Assembly: GCF_964340395.1 (NCBI RefSeq)
Contig: NC_135555.1
Span: 4,378,501-4,442,500, forward strand
DNA length: 64,000 nt
Source: Glandiceps talaboti
Taxonomy: Eukaryota; Hemichordata; Enteropneusta; Spengelidae
Reading direction: 5' to 3'
In this document: in pieces, positions 1 through 13,100 of the stretch
Layout of the letters: every line of letters starts with the position of its first letter
Numbering within the stretch: the stretch's first letter is position 1
The notes under the pieces: model-generated
Database searches by the model: none
Told to the model about the DNA's origin: nothing
What the model saw: only the letters and a program-made list of their open reading frames with translations
Translations under genes and position numbers: made by a program

Positions 1-1101
1 ACCTGCAAACTGGGATAAAATACTGCACTGTGATATGTACTGATGTATTATAATTCACCAGTGATATAGCTTGAAAGATTTCTGAATAATGTATTCCGAA
101 AACTCGGGTATGTACCATAATATGTTGTCTCCGAGAAAGTATAATTGCAGTGCTATTGACATAAACTCTGTAGTTCATGTATTAATTTATCAGTGCCTAA
201 TATTGCAGTGTTACTAAACTAAACCACACAATTTAATTCTACAAAAATCAAAACAGTAATGATGATGAAAATAATACCTATATTCCTGAAATATACTGTA
301 CTGGTAAACATACCAGATGTCCGCACCATATACATGTATAATGAAATCTACAACTGAATAATAAAAATTTGCATAGTATTGTACGGCAGAATGTTTACAT
401 GGAATACCTAAAGGACGTATAATTAGAGGAAAAATGAACTTAAATATTCAAATTTGGAGGGAAGACTAAAGTACTACTCTTGGAGGGATTCGTGTCATTT
501 AAAATGGGATAGCTAAATTTTGCATACATTCTTGTGATGCTCCTAAAAGTGGAAATTTGACAAAGTTGATTACTACTAGTATTGCAAACGTCACATGGTA
601 CAGTGATTCACAGGTATAATACTACTGCACCACTTGAGGGCAGCACTTATTGAGAATGTCTATTACTAAGGTGGCAACTAGATGGCAGCATTCATTTAAT
701 AGATGTATGAAAGGTATATATATGTAACCACTAAGGACAGCATTTATTAAGGTCTATCACAAAGGTAGCCACTGGGGGGCAGCATTTATTAGGAAGGTCT
801 ATTACAAGTTTAGTCACTACTGAAATGAAATTTAAAATGTCCATTCACATAAATTTTAATATCCGACTTTTTTTAAAAACTTTGTTCACTGTCATGATTC
901 CCACAATCCATTTAGAAACCCCATACCAATATAACTATGCTGCCATTTCAACAATAAATTATTATACGACAATGTATAATTGCACTCCTCAGTGTAAGAC
1001 AACTTTAGTTGTATAATTGGAGAGAAAACATGTGAAATCACTGAACCATGTCAAGTTTGAAGTCAGAATAAAAGCTAGACTGAAATGACACATAACTAGC
1101 A
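1..1101. other. 3' flank of the NEK11-like gene, no coding region seen
   Basis: A/T-rich sequence downstream of the NEK11-like stop codon. I see no coding exon in it. It should contain the 3'UTR and poly(A) site of that minus-strand gene; TTTATT (AATAAA on the minus strand) occurs twice around 750-790, inside the minisatellite described separately. No clear cleavage site can be named. Confidence 0.5.
628..815. repeat. Degenerate minisatellite, unit about 45-50 bp
   Basis: Four imperfect units follow one another, each with a core like CCACT-GRGGGCAGCATTTATT followed by a variant of GGTCTATTACAAAGGT. Units begin near 630, 677, 729 and 771. The array lies just beyond the NEK11-like stop codon and may form part of its 3'UTR. 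Confidence 0.6.
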
Positions 1102-4100
1102 TCACATATTAGCTTGGTACTCTAAAAACAATAACTGGTCAATTAAAAAGCAATCACTTGGGTTTTTCACAAACTTCTTCAAACCAGCCATGAGTTTTCC
1201 CTCATCAACTGATTGGTCACCTGCACCATCTCCAAATCTGGCCTGCTTCAAGTAATCGTATGCTTGTTTGAAGGATTTCTTACCAATCTTCCTCTCACCT
1301 TCACTGATAAATGAATTAAGGACAATTTAGGATATTCAAATATTTTAACTCATAGTTAGAATTGCAACATAAGTCTATCTTAATGCCAATACTACTTGTC
1401 TTCTTCAAAAATTTACTGGAGTCATGATGGGTGAATGGTTAGCGTGACTGGCTTGGAATCTACAGGTTGTAGGTTCGAGCCCTGTCGCTGCCTGCTGTTT
1501 GTTTCTGAGTGGCTAAAGTCCTTGGGCAAGATTTGAACCACGACTGTGCCTTAGTCAACCCAGCTGTATAATTGGGGACCTGGTAGGATGTAGGTTGCAA
1601 TGTGAAGGCTTTAATCCTATGCGCTGAAATGGCTGCAATGGATTGTATGCTCCCCGGGGAGTTGAGGAAGACTAAAGGGCCGTTGTGCCGTTCTGATCCG
1701 AGCCAGGGGTAATAATTGTAAAGCGCTTTGAGCACGGTGTGGGAAAGCGCTATATAAGAACCCAACATTATTATTATTAGGTTACTAATATATAACATAT
1801 ATATTGGGTTCTTGAATCTTGACATTTGCCACGGTGCATACTAACATTCCCAATCCCTTATGCTACTTGTCACTATTTCTTTGGGTCACAAAACAGACTA
1901 GGGTACACAACATATATATTGAACCCAGTGTTCTCAGTCTTGTCATGGTGGCTACTTTAACATCCCTAACTCTAATCATAGACCCTACACATGTAGAGTC
2001 TATGCTCTAATGTAGCTTGTATCCTTCACTTTGTTTGAGCCACAAGGGTACTCAACATTTCTACTGGGCCCAGTGTTCTCCGGTCTTTCACAGCTTTTAA
2101 TCACTGAAGTTCAGCATCCCAATTTGGAAGCTACTTCATTACTTGTATTATGTTTGTTTCTGCAATTCAAAGCAAATGATGATAAAAACTCCTATGGAAT
2201 CTTTGGGAAAATAGTACATGTTGATATAATTGAAATTATTGAAAATAATATAAATTTAATGTTCAAAGGATACGCTCTAAGATTCTTGATTTTGGTGAGT
2301 CTTACTGTTGGTGAGAAGATACCAACAGAATTATCTGCAAAAGTGTCTTGTGCTGTATGAAGAGAAAGACAAATAGTATCAGTTTACATAAATCTTTGAC
2401 ACCCTAGGCTTTAAGTGTACATCTTGGTCTAGCCCTCTTGCTTGTCACTGTTTCTTATATCCAAGACAGGTCATGTAGGGTCTCCTTCTATTTGCTAACC
2501 CATTCTTGTGTACGAACAGAATGGATATTAACAGGCATATGCAGGACAACTTTAAGACCTGACTCTATAGATCTCATACTATGGTACATGCAATGAGACA
2601 CATTATATAAATAAAACTACAGGTCATTTGACACTCTCTACAGCATTGTAAACCAGAATTTGAATATTCATCTGTCACACACCTGGACTAGTATGGTCTA
2701 GCGCTTGTTCCATGGCACCAATTAATGCATACACATCATCCTGTGGAAATGAGAAACGTAAGGATTAAAAGATCGGGACAAATGTTACAAACATTACACA
2801 TTATAATATGTAAATCTACATCGAAACATTCAGAGAAATTATACTGGCTTGATAAATCAAAGTGAGATACTTCTCCCTTTGGATTCTAAGTTGGACAAGT
2901 AGAATAGATTTGTATAGTTTTATTTCTGGTAATATTCTTTATTTCTTAATTAATCTTGTGGATGTATAATGTATGACTTACTTCCCCATCTGATCCTGAC
3001 TCAAAGTCTTCGTGTTGGGAATAAAATGTTTCTGCTGCATCTGCATCTTCTGGGATTTCTCGAAGTATTTCTTCAGGAATATGTACATCTCCTTGACCTT
3101 GTTCTGGTTGTTGAACTGATGGTGGTTTTTGAACTGATGGTGGTTTTTTAGCTGGTGTACTTTGTTTAGCTGGTGTACTTTGTTTAGCTGGTGTTGCCTG
3201 CTTTGCTGGTGTACTCTGTTTAGCTGCTGTCTGTTTTGTTGGTTGTTTTTTCACAGCTGGTTGTTGTGATTTTGTTTTTTGATTGGTGATTTTCTTTTGC
3301 TCTTTTTGTTGATGAGGTTGTTGTTGTTGTTGTGGTGGTTGGTTTCTGGATTTCATCCCCTTTACACCTGGTGGGACTGCATTCTCAATGTTGGGATCAT
3401 CCCAGTTGATTGGTTTTGTCATTGGTGTGATTGGACGGTCATCATAAGTACCGGTACCTAATCCAAATGGTGCTGAATTCAAAAAGAGAAATAAGTTAGT
3501 TGCCATTCTTTGCATCAATTTCTAATATATTAAGGTTTATATTACTGTAATACATAGTATTCAAAGCAACATTCATATAATGACAATTGCATTAACCCAA
3601 CTATAATATGTGTGTTGTCAGTTCCAGCACTTAATATAAATTGGAAATTGATCTAAATACCAAATCACAACTGACTGTCCTACAACATTCCTATCTTTAA
3701 ATATATGGTATATATATAAGAATAATTGTGAATAGTACATGTGAATGCATAGTTGTGTGTTTGTGTATTTATACACGTGTTGGGGAAGAGGGGTTATGTA
3801 TGTGTGTATGCATATATATATCTTTGTGTGTGTGTGTTGTGTGTGTGTGTGTGTGTTTTGTGGTGTGATGCGTGTGTGACCATATGCTGATAGCAGCACA
3901 CGCACGTTGTGTAGGTATAACAATTATTGTCTAAAGTATGGTATGTCTACAGAACATACCTAGCACATGTAACATATGCATGAATCAAGTCAAGATCTGG
4001 ATGATGTCTTGTATACCCCCTTTGATACACCACCATTTTGGTGATGATGATGTCTTGTATACCCCTTTGATACACCACCATTTTGGCAATGTGATTAACA

Positions 4101-7100
4101 GTAGCAGTACCCAATTTAGGAATTTCAAACATACCCACTGTATAAAATTAGCAAGATATATTGTGAATTTTGTCATATATCCAACATGCAGTACTTTTGA
4201 CATAAAATATTAACCCACAAAATTAATCGTGATTCAATAGTGTCATTCTAACTAAGCCAGAGAGAAACTTACCTGTAGCAGGCCTGATAGGTCTATCATC
4301 ATATGCTGCATAAGATGTACCTATAAAGGAAGAAATACAACATATCAATTACTAGCGAGTCAGAGATTGCCTTTCACAACTGCTAACACACCAATCATGG
4401 CCATGCATGTTCCATTTAAATGCTATTGAGAAAAAAAGCAAATATGTTAGTATCTGTATTATGAGCAGATTTGGAATGTAAATTTGTGAGTTCACCTTAC
4501 ATCACCAATAATAATCACCATGCAGGTTAATAAAAAAAATGTTTAAACTTTACATGTAAAAAAAAACAACTCTGAAATGAAATCTTTAAACATGCATTGG
4601 TTAATTTCATAGATTAAAACAAACATGCATGGTTTGAAACAATGTAAATGTGTGTTCTGAGACAGTCTGAGACAGTCTTAGTGTAACCATGTGAAGCAAT
4701 TTTCAGACATGTTTTGTTAATAATAGTCGAGAACTGAAGTGAAGTAATTTTTTTTGTTAAATTGTACATTTGGTTAAAAACATGTCCAGTTATTTACGAC
4801 TGAAAATTATATTGATTTGGAGTTTCATTGTCTTGTGAGCATAGTAACACACACAGACACAACATACTTAATATTAAAGATACCGAGAAGTGTGAAGTAT
4901 AGGAGAACCTAGCTTTGACTGTATAAGTGAATACAATGTATGCAAACTTGATGAAACTAATGATATAACACAAAGTATGAAGGTATTTTTGACAGATGAA
5001 ATATTTGGGGATGGCAACAGGTTACTGGTATATTTGTAGTTATAAGTGTTAATTTGCGTGTTTCATGTCTTTCTCAGACACTGAGGCTAATATGATAGGT
5101 GATCATTTCATTCTTAATTCAATTAGTCTCTCAGCTTGCCTGAAATTTGTTTTATAAAAACTATGATGTTTCACAGCCATTCACAGCATGTAGTGTTTTT
5201 AGTAATGTGTTATTCAATGTAAAGAATGTGTCTTGATATGTTGATTATGTCACATCTGACAACTGAATCTCCAATGTACAGGACAGAATAGTGATGAGTA
5301 TGGTAAGTATTGCTTTATACTACAACAAATAGCAATATTAGTCAAATGACCATGTGGTATGGTAAACACTGTTGATTGACACTGAATGATTTTGAGGTAG
5401 AAAGTTCTTTCACCATGAGGTCTGTAATTATTAACTATAATGAAATGTCCAACTATATTGCTGTAGAGTTTTAACTATGGCATATTTCCTCAACCAAACA
5501 TTTATTTTTTTCAAATTATATTTTTGGTGTGTGGTGGGAATTGGTCCACACAAAAGACAAACCACATGATTCTACAGACATGTTGCTGTATATAACTGTC
5601 AAGTTCTGCCCAGTTAGTCCACATTCTATCCAAGAGTTACCTAGACCTGGCATGACATAGACCCTATGGGGTCTGTGCAAGTAAGCATCCCAGACTGCTC
5701 AACCAAACATCCATACATAACATGTTAAGTGCAATGACATTATAGCATATGTTAATCTTGGTGATAAGTTTCACACAATATGACCACATAGTATATTTAC
5801 AATGTATGATGGTACCTTCATCAAACATCCAGACATGACAAAGTGACAAATGATTATACTGCGTGACATCACAAACAATTAGTTATTAATTGAGATTTTT
5901 AAATGATCACGTGGTATTTCTGTCGATAAGCATCAAACACACTAAATTATCCAACCAAATGACCATATTGCATTGCAGCTACTATGGAAAAAGTGACAGA
6001 CATGTGTTGTGTACCCCGTTAAAGTGAGACATGGGACATAGACGGAATTGCACAGCATTCTCCTTGCAAACATATACTAGACACTTGGTACAAATGAGCA
6101 CGTTATTACAATCCCTACCATTATTGATATGATACCTTAACCAACATAATGAAAGGGACATGGGGTTGTACATGGTGAAACACTTGGCAGGCTTGACAGA
6201 AATTGACCCAATATATTCACAGACATGATGGTTCTTCATACCAAGTACAAATTGACCATATAGTATATTAAACACTGACAGTGGTGAAAGTGACAGCATG
6301 GCCATGATGTATTAAACCAAAGATGCTGATAAAAACCCATGACACCCAATATATCACCTACATACTGTCTACCTTACCACTATAATCTCCTGGTCTAGTA
6401 TCTTCACCATTAGCTCTGTTTGAGAGACCAGGGTGTGTATTGGCCTTTCTAGATTTGTCATCAGAAGAGATGATGTAAGTGCCAGAAAAATTGGGTTGTC
6501 CTATAGTGCATACAGAAAAGCATGAAAACTGAAATCAGTGCAAAGAAGAAAGCAAAAGTGAACACAAACCACTGAGAGACGTCTACAGACAATAATTTGA
6601 TAAACATAAATATAGACACAAAAATGTCAAAATATTGAGAAACTTATATGCTGGAAAAAGTGCACTTTTGTTTCAAATTTCTGTCTTTTTTCATTGACTG
6701 TTTTCATCTCCAAAATTACGCTAAATGTTGAATGGTGTCAAGAGTGCATATGTTATTTAACTTCATACAGTGGCAATTTAGTGAGAGAAAGATAAATTAC
6801 TATCACAATGTCTTATCTGTCTATTCCTGGAACTTTTTCCTCTATAAGAAATATAATTTCAAATTGTACAAGTTACTCAAAAAACATTTTTTTTAATGTG
6901 ACAGTTGATCAAGCCAGAGCAAAACTAGAGGGCAAGTATGACTTGGAAGTGACATGAGAATTTCCTGTAGAAAATATTGAAATTCTTTGAAGGGTGAAAA
7001 CAAGAAATACAGAGCTGAAGGACAAAGAATATCCCTCTTTGCAAAAACCTGTAAATAAGCACAAACATCAGTAATTGCTTTACTACACTCATCAGAGAAT

Positions 7101-10100
7101 GTGATAGTAGACTTAAAAACATGAATCAACATGTCTCTTTTGTATAGAACACTATCAACATTCCTGGTAACAACTGAATTCAGTCTACAGTGTCAGAATG
7201 GGTGGACTATAATATAGCCCACACACTATCATACAACACATATATCAAATATTAGTCAAGAATGTACATCCTCTGCTATCACATTAATCAGATATTTGTT
7301 TTCCTGTAAAGTAATAATAATAGAATGGAGTTTTAAAAGGGACACAGTAAAGTTATAACTAATCCATGTTACTCAGAGAATTAAGAACACCTAAAATCTA
7401 ACTTTGAAAGCTAGGATTTTGTGCAGTACAAAGTTTGACTTTATTTGTAACTATTGAGCTGCACAGCTGAGTCTTCATCACCAGTCAATCAAGATGACAT
7501 GGATTGGTAGTCATTAATTACAACTATACTTACTATGTTAACTCAATTTCAGTTTTATATTTTAATAAATTCTTTTACAGATTCCTGTTTACATCATTTT
7601 TTTGGACGAGGGGGAGGGGGAACCAAACCAGTCTAAGTTCTGTCATCCTTTTTGGTGAATATAAAATGAATCTCAAACAAGGTGTTATGATACAAATACT
7701 GTTTATTTTACAGATTTCCTCAGTCATCATAACTTTTGGAGTAAGCACTAAACAAACAACGGGGGGGGGGGGGGGGGCATACATACCTCTAGAGGGGACA
7801 TATACACATTTGGTTGTAATGTATTATTATCAACTCCAGTTTCAAAGGATTGAATATTTTCAAGGATCAGCAGTTCACTACTTTTCTTGGACTTTTCTTC
7901 ACTGATTTGTAAGTACTGCTTGACAGATCTCATTACAGTGTCATTTTATTTGGATTTACTTTGGCAGAGTAACAAAAATAAAATCCAAAATAATACATAT
8001 TTCATAGTGTAAACATACCAGGTTGTAATGTAGCTGCTAAAGTTGCTTCAAATCCTGGGTCCTGTTGATATACTGTTCCAAGATCTTCTCGTTCATATAG
8101 CATTGTACCAGAGTAGTCTTCATCATCATCAGGAGGTTCATCGTCATAATATTCCTGATAAGTACCTTCTGGCATGTAGACAACTGTACCCTCCATAGTA
8201 TGGTCAAATGGATTGCCCTACACATTTACAAACAAACAATCAAATTAGAAAAGTGTCCTCTTGGCATATTTCAGAGAGGGCTGTTTTCTCATTCCATTGC
8301 TCAAATAAGAATATTTTGTATTGTCATATAATGCATCTTTTGAAATCATCAATGTGTACTTAGGGAAGTTGTAGCTGTGCATTTTAGAGGACAAACTAAA
8401 TGGGCAGAGCATCATTCAATCCATAATAAGGTTTTTGAAGATGCAAAAGCCTTGTCTGAAACAGATCTTTAATTGTAGATTGTTACTCTTACAGGCTTAC
8501 TTATATTTATAATGTATATACTTTCTATGGATGTCTGTAAGTTTATGTCAGTATATGACCAAATTTGTAATGTCTTATATTTTATTTCAAAATAGAACAC
8601 AACACTGTGCTTTGAAAAATAACAAACACTGTCAACAAATCCATGGCAACAGTGAAATTTAGTATACCAATTAATTGCAGACAGGTCTACTTACAAGAAT
8701 ATGTTGGACAATGTTAGAATCTATGTACATGTAATTCATTTTACTCGTGTCTGTGAGGAATATGATAATGTTACTTTTTTCAAACTAACCTCTCCTCGTC
8801 CTCCTTGCCAGGCAGGTCTATTATATGATCCTTTGGTTCCCTGTAGTACTGCTTTTCTTTGAATGTTTTCCGCCAAGTTGGCCCTTGTATGAAGTCTATA
8901 AAACAAAACGTTACACAATAATAATGTACACTGATGACACTCTTTGTTTGATACTCAAACCCATTCACAATCACTAGTGTCCAGTAGAGACTTTGAATAA
9001 ACGACTCAAGTGATTAAAAAAGTTGAGATGAGTAATTTCAAGACATAATAATATACTTAGAATGTATTTTCAAGGTTTGAAGTAACCTTATAAATAGATG
9101 TTGTAGCCTAGAAACAGAGCTTAAAATGCCAACAACAGCAACAAATTTTATAATTCAATTCAAATTCCCTGCAAAAGGTCACTGAGATGGGAAACGAGTC
9201 AAAGATTCATTTCATTTGTGTACTCCTTTACTGCTGATAATAGCGATAAATCACATTGTTACCAGAAATTGGTACTGGCAAGGGTCAACCACAAATAAAT
9301 CAGTTTGACAAATAAGTATGAGTGTATTAAACATAATGATATTACAATGATGACTTCAAGTTCCAGTTATCAACATCTATTTTTTCCACAGGGAGAACAG
9401 AAATCTAGAAAAAGAAACTACAATTTTACTTACGTCAACTCCTTGGCCTTTTCATCAGCTTCTCTCATTTTTCTCAGTCTCATCCTTTCCCTTGGAGTCA
9501 TTTTCTTCAATGACTCTTCCTTAAGTTCTTGTAAATGTGTCTTTTCTCTGACAAACGCAAACATTTCTTGTCGTTGTTCATGTGTCTCTGGCTCATGTCT
9601 TTGTTCTTGGTTCTCTGTCATTCTATTCTTCATTTTCTGTGTATAAAAAAGTCCAAGTTTACACAATAAGGCAACAGGTCAACTGATCTGTTGGAGTCAA
9701 TCATGTATCACCATGTCATCTAAAATAATTATGATTTTCTGAGTGCCAAAGTAAAACATTTCTTCAGACAATGGACAAGTAATATTGTGGTTCAATGCAT
9801 CAATAACATTTTTGTTTGAATGTCCATGGATGTATTCATCAATTTGAATACAAACTCAAATCAACATCTTTCACTATATTGATGTAGGCTCATCTGCTCA
9901 CATCTTTCACTTTGTTTGTAAAGTTGTAATTCTTAAAGCTCACTTTCACTTACTAAACATGACATGTTCTGTCAAGACCTGTCATGGGAGATAGCAGTAG
10001 CAGGCTTGCCTATACTCTAAAGTCCTGTATGGGATAAATATTGTACTGTGTATTTGACAATACAGGATAAATATTGTACTGTATATTTGACAAACAGGTA

Positions 10101-13100
10101 ATTGTAAATATGTATTTATTTTACAGTTGTAAAAATCTATGCATGATAATTACCTCCATATGCCTACTAACAAATGGAATCTTCAAAATTTCTGCTGCCG
10201 ATGGTCTGTTAGCTGGATCTTTGGTTAAAACTCTGAATAAAGTGAAATCGAAACATGATGTAATTATCAGTGTTTCCGGTATACTTGATACCTCCTCTCA
10301 GGGCAAAAATAATTCTTAGACATGAACTTGTCATCAGTTTTGATGTGTGTCTTTTCTCATTCATTTTGCAGTGTGTATTTTATTGTTTTTTTTCAATTCT
10401 GTCATCAAGTTTTCATTGCCAGTTGTGGAGTGTTTTTCCTTTTCTGTTTTGCAATGTTGTGGTATGTTGATGACAATAGCTAAGAGATAAACCCCATCTT
10501 TCATACCCACATGTATAGTTTCCACAGCTATTCTTGCTGAACAAGTGATGGACATGATACGATACAATGTATATGACAGTAAAACAAGTCAACAGTTTGA
10601 CTGAATTATTAGCTATGCCAATGTTTTGAATAATATGTAACGTTTGACTTACTTCTCTAGAACATCCTGGATATTCTTAGTATATTTGTCTGGTACCTTT
10701 GGTAACTTTCCTTCTACAATTTTATACATGACACCCATTAATGATTGTCCTTCAAAGGCATGTTCTAAGGCACACAGTTCATATAAAATACATGCTATAG
10801 ACCTGACAAATAAAAACAGATAACAGATGTTAATGACTGTCCTTCAAAGGCATGTAGTAAAGGCACACAGTACACGGACATTTCTGCACTGCATTGCAAC
10901 TAGGTTTTGTTTGAAGTATCCCTCTTTCTACTGACAAGGTTTCTGTCATGTAGGAGTCAAACAAGGCATGGATGTAAAACAGTCGGCTGCTATGCTTTGA
11001 AAACTTGCTTTTCGAAATTTGAGATGGTGAAACAGATATTGAAACCTGAGACTTTTTTGTTAAATGACTTACCAGACATCAGATTTGGAGTTATAACCTT
11101 CATGTTTGAGTACCTCAGGACTCATATAGTAAGGTGTTCCTGTAAATGTACTAGCCATATCTGTTGTACCCATCAGTACTCTAGAGATTCCAAAGTCACC
11201 AATCTTGCACATGTTGTTCTTTAAGAAGATATTTCTGGTTTTCAAATCTCTATGGAGTACACGCCTAGGATTTAAAACATTCAAATGCATACAAAATCAA
11301 TAAGTGATTTATCTCATCTTTTCGTTCGAACTGAAACAAATTATATCTTTTAGAGTTTATCATCATTCAGTCATTTGAAAGTTGAATGAAATCCAATGCA
11401 AAATTTTCATTTCAATTTTGATGCACTCTTCTCTCTCCTGATTTGGTGTGGTTTGTTGATGACTACAGCTCTGCAACAGCTAGTCTAGCTGCCAGACTCC
11501 TCAGGCTTTCTGCTTACTTTAAAAGTGACTGAAGGTTGCCACTGAGGACGCTAAGCAGAGGGATTCATCACCTTTCACCTTTTAATAATTAACAACCCCC
11601 AAAGTGCAGACCAATGATGTTACTACAAGACAATGCAACTGCTCACAGTACTACAGATGTGTCTCATAAACAAGACTATAATAATAGGGGGTTCTTATCA
11701 TATTATTTTTGTGATAAATCCAATATGTAATGATGTATAGGCAATGAACATGACATTTTAGTTATCTACGTGATAAACCTATCGCTACTTCTCATGGCAG
11801 CTGTTTTGATTAAAGGGCTTGGCAAAATGTCACAAAAGTAAACATATTTTCAGAAATGCATGTAACTGCAGCAGCTGTAGTGAAATGGCCAGGTTGAAAT
11901 TATGCATGTTGCCACTAGTGATTTTCTCCTATTTTTCTTGTTAAAAGTTTGTCCTTTTTTAGATATACCACATATCATGTTTATCTTTCAGGGTCATGTA
12001 AGGATTTCTCAGCAGATGAAAACTTACCGTCCATGCATGTAGTCCACAGCTAATGTCAGTTGTACAAACCAGTCCATCACTTGATTCTGTTCAATTGACT
12101 TGCCAGACTTCTTTGCTTTGGTTATTTTCTCATCTAAATCTCCACCCTGTAAGGCAATTATTATTACTGTATTAAGTAAGGTTTTGATGACACGTATCAG
12201 AGAATATATTGGCCTTAAAATTAATCAATCTAAAACGCCAGCTTAAACAGTTATTGTTCAATGCTCCTACATGTAATTTCATCACATGAAAACAAATATG
12301 AAATTCAATCATTTTCATAGAGATTGTTGAACTTGCAGTCTATTCAATGACACTGACAGAAAAGATGCACACTTCTTTTAATACACTGTAGTGATATAAA
12401 TTTGTGTGCTTGGTTAAAACATTGTCAGTGGGGTAGTTAGAATGATTATGTGCATGTTTAAACCTTACATTAATAAATAAAATTTCCTATCTCTTTTCTA
12501 TGTAACCAAGGTGTGTAATAATCTAGATGAATATAGCCTTGTCAATATTTACTCAGTAGGGTCTCTGAAACAATACCGTTGAAGACGATTATCACTTTCT
12601 GCTCACATGCCCTGCTTACAATGTCAGCCATATGTCATATGAAATGTATGACCAACCAAACCTTCACAAATTTCAGCTTTTTTATTACCCTCATCATCTG
12701 ATGATGTCCTAGGTACTCTATGTAAATAGGTTTTCAAAGTTTTGTAAATTTGATATTTTGTTTCTCATATAATGTATGAAGCAACGATCTGTAGACTATT
12801 ATTGTATATTTTATTTATGGTTTTGTAACCATTTGCATATGGGCCTGAGGCCTGGATTGCAATAAAAATATTATTATTACTATTATTTTCTTTACACAAG
12901 AATGTCCCTATAAATCTCAAAGTACCATTATCATACCTAAATATTTTCCTGTGTTGACGTTTAGACTTATTTTCTTACTGATAGGTCAGTGGCAGTCTAC
13001 AATTGACCTATCAGTAACCAGTATGAAAATAAGTCTGTAGCAGCAGTGTTGGGTGGACGCTAGAGTTAATAATTTTTTGTTTAAGAGCAATGAATTGATG

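Noticed and set aside
628-815. CRISPR-like repeat-spacer array
   Set aside because: Units are degenerate and contiguous without unique spacers, and the genome is eukaryotic.
1424-1495. tRNA gene
   Set aside because: Only A- and B-box-like sequences are present; the arms do not pair into a cloverleaf and the sequence continues into a SINE body and tail.
7504-7905. 133-codon open frame on the plus strand
   Set aside because: Lies in a NEK11-like intron, crosses a G17 run and shows no recognisable domain.
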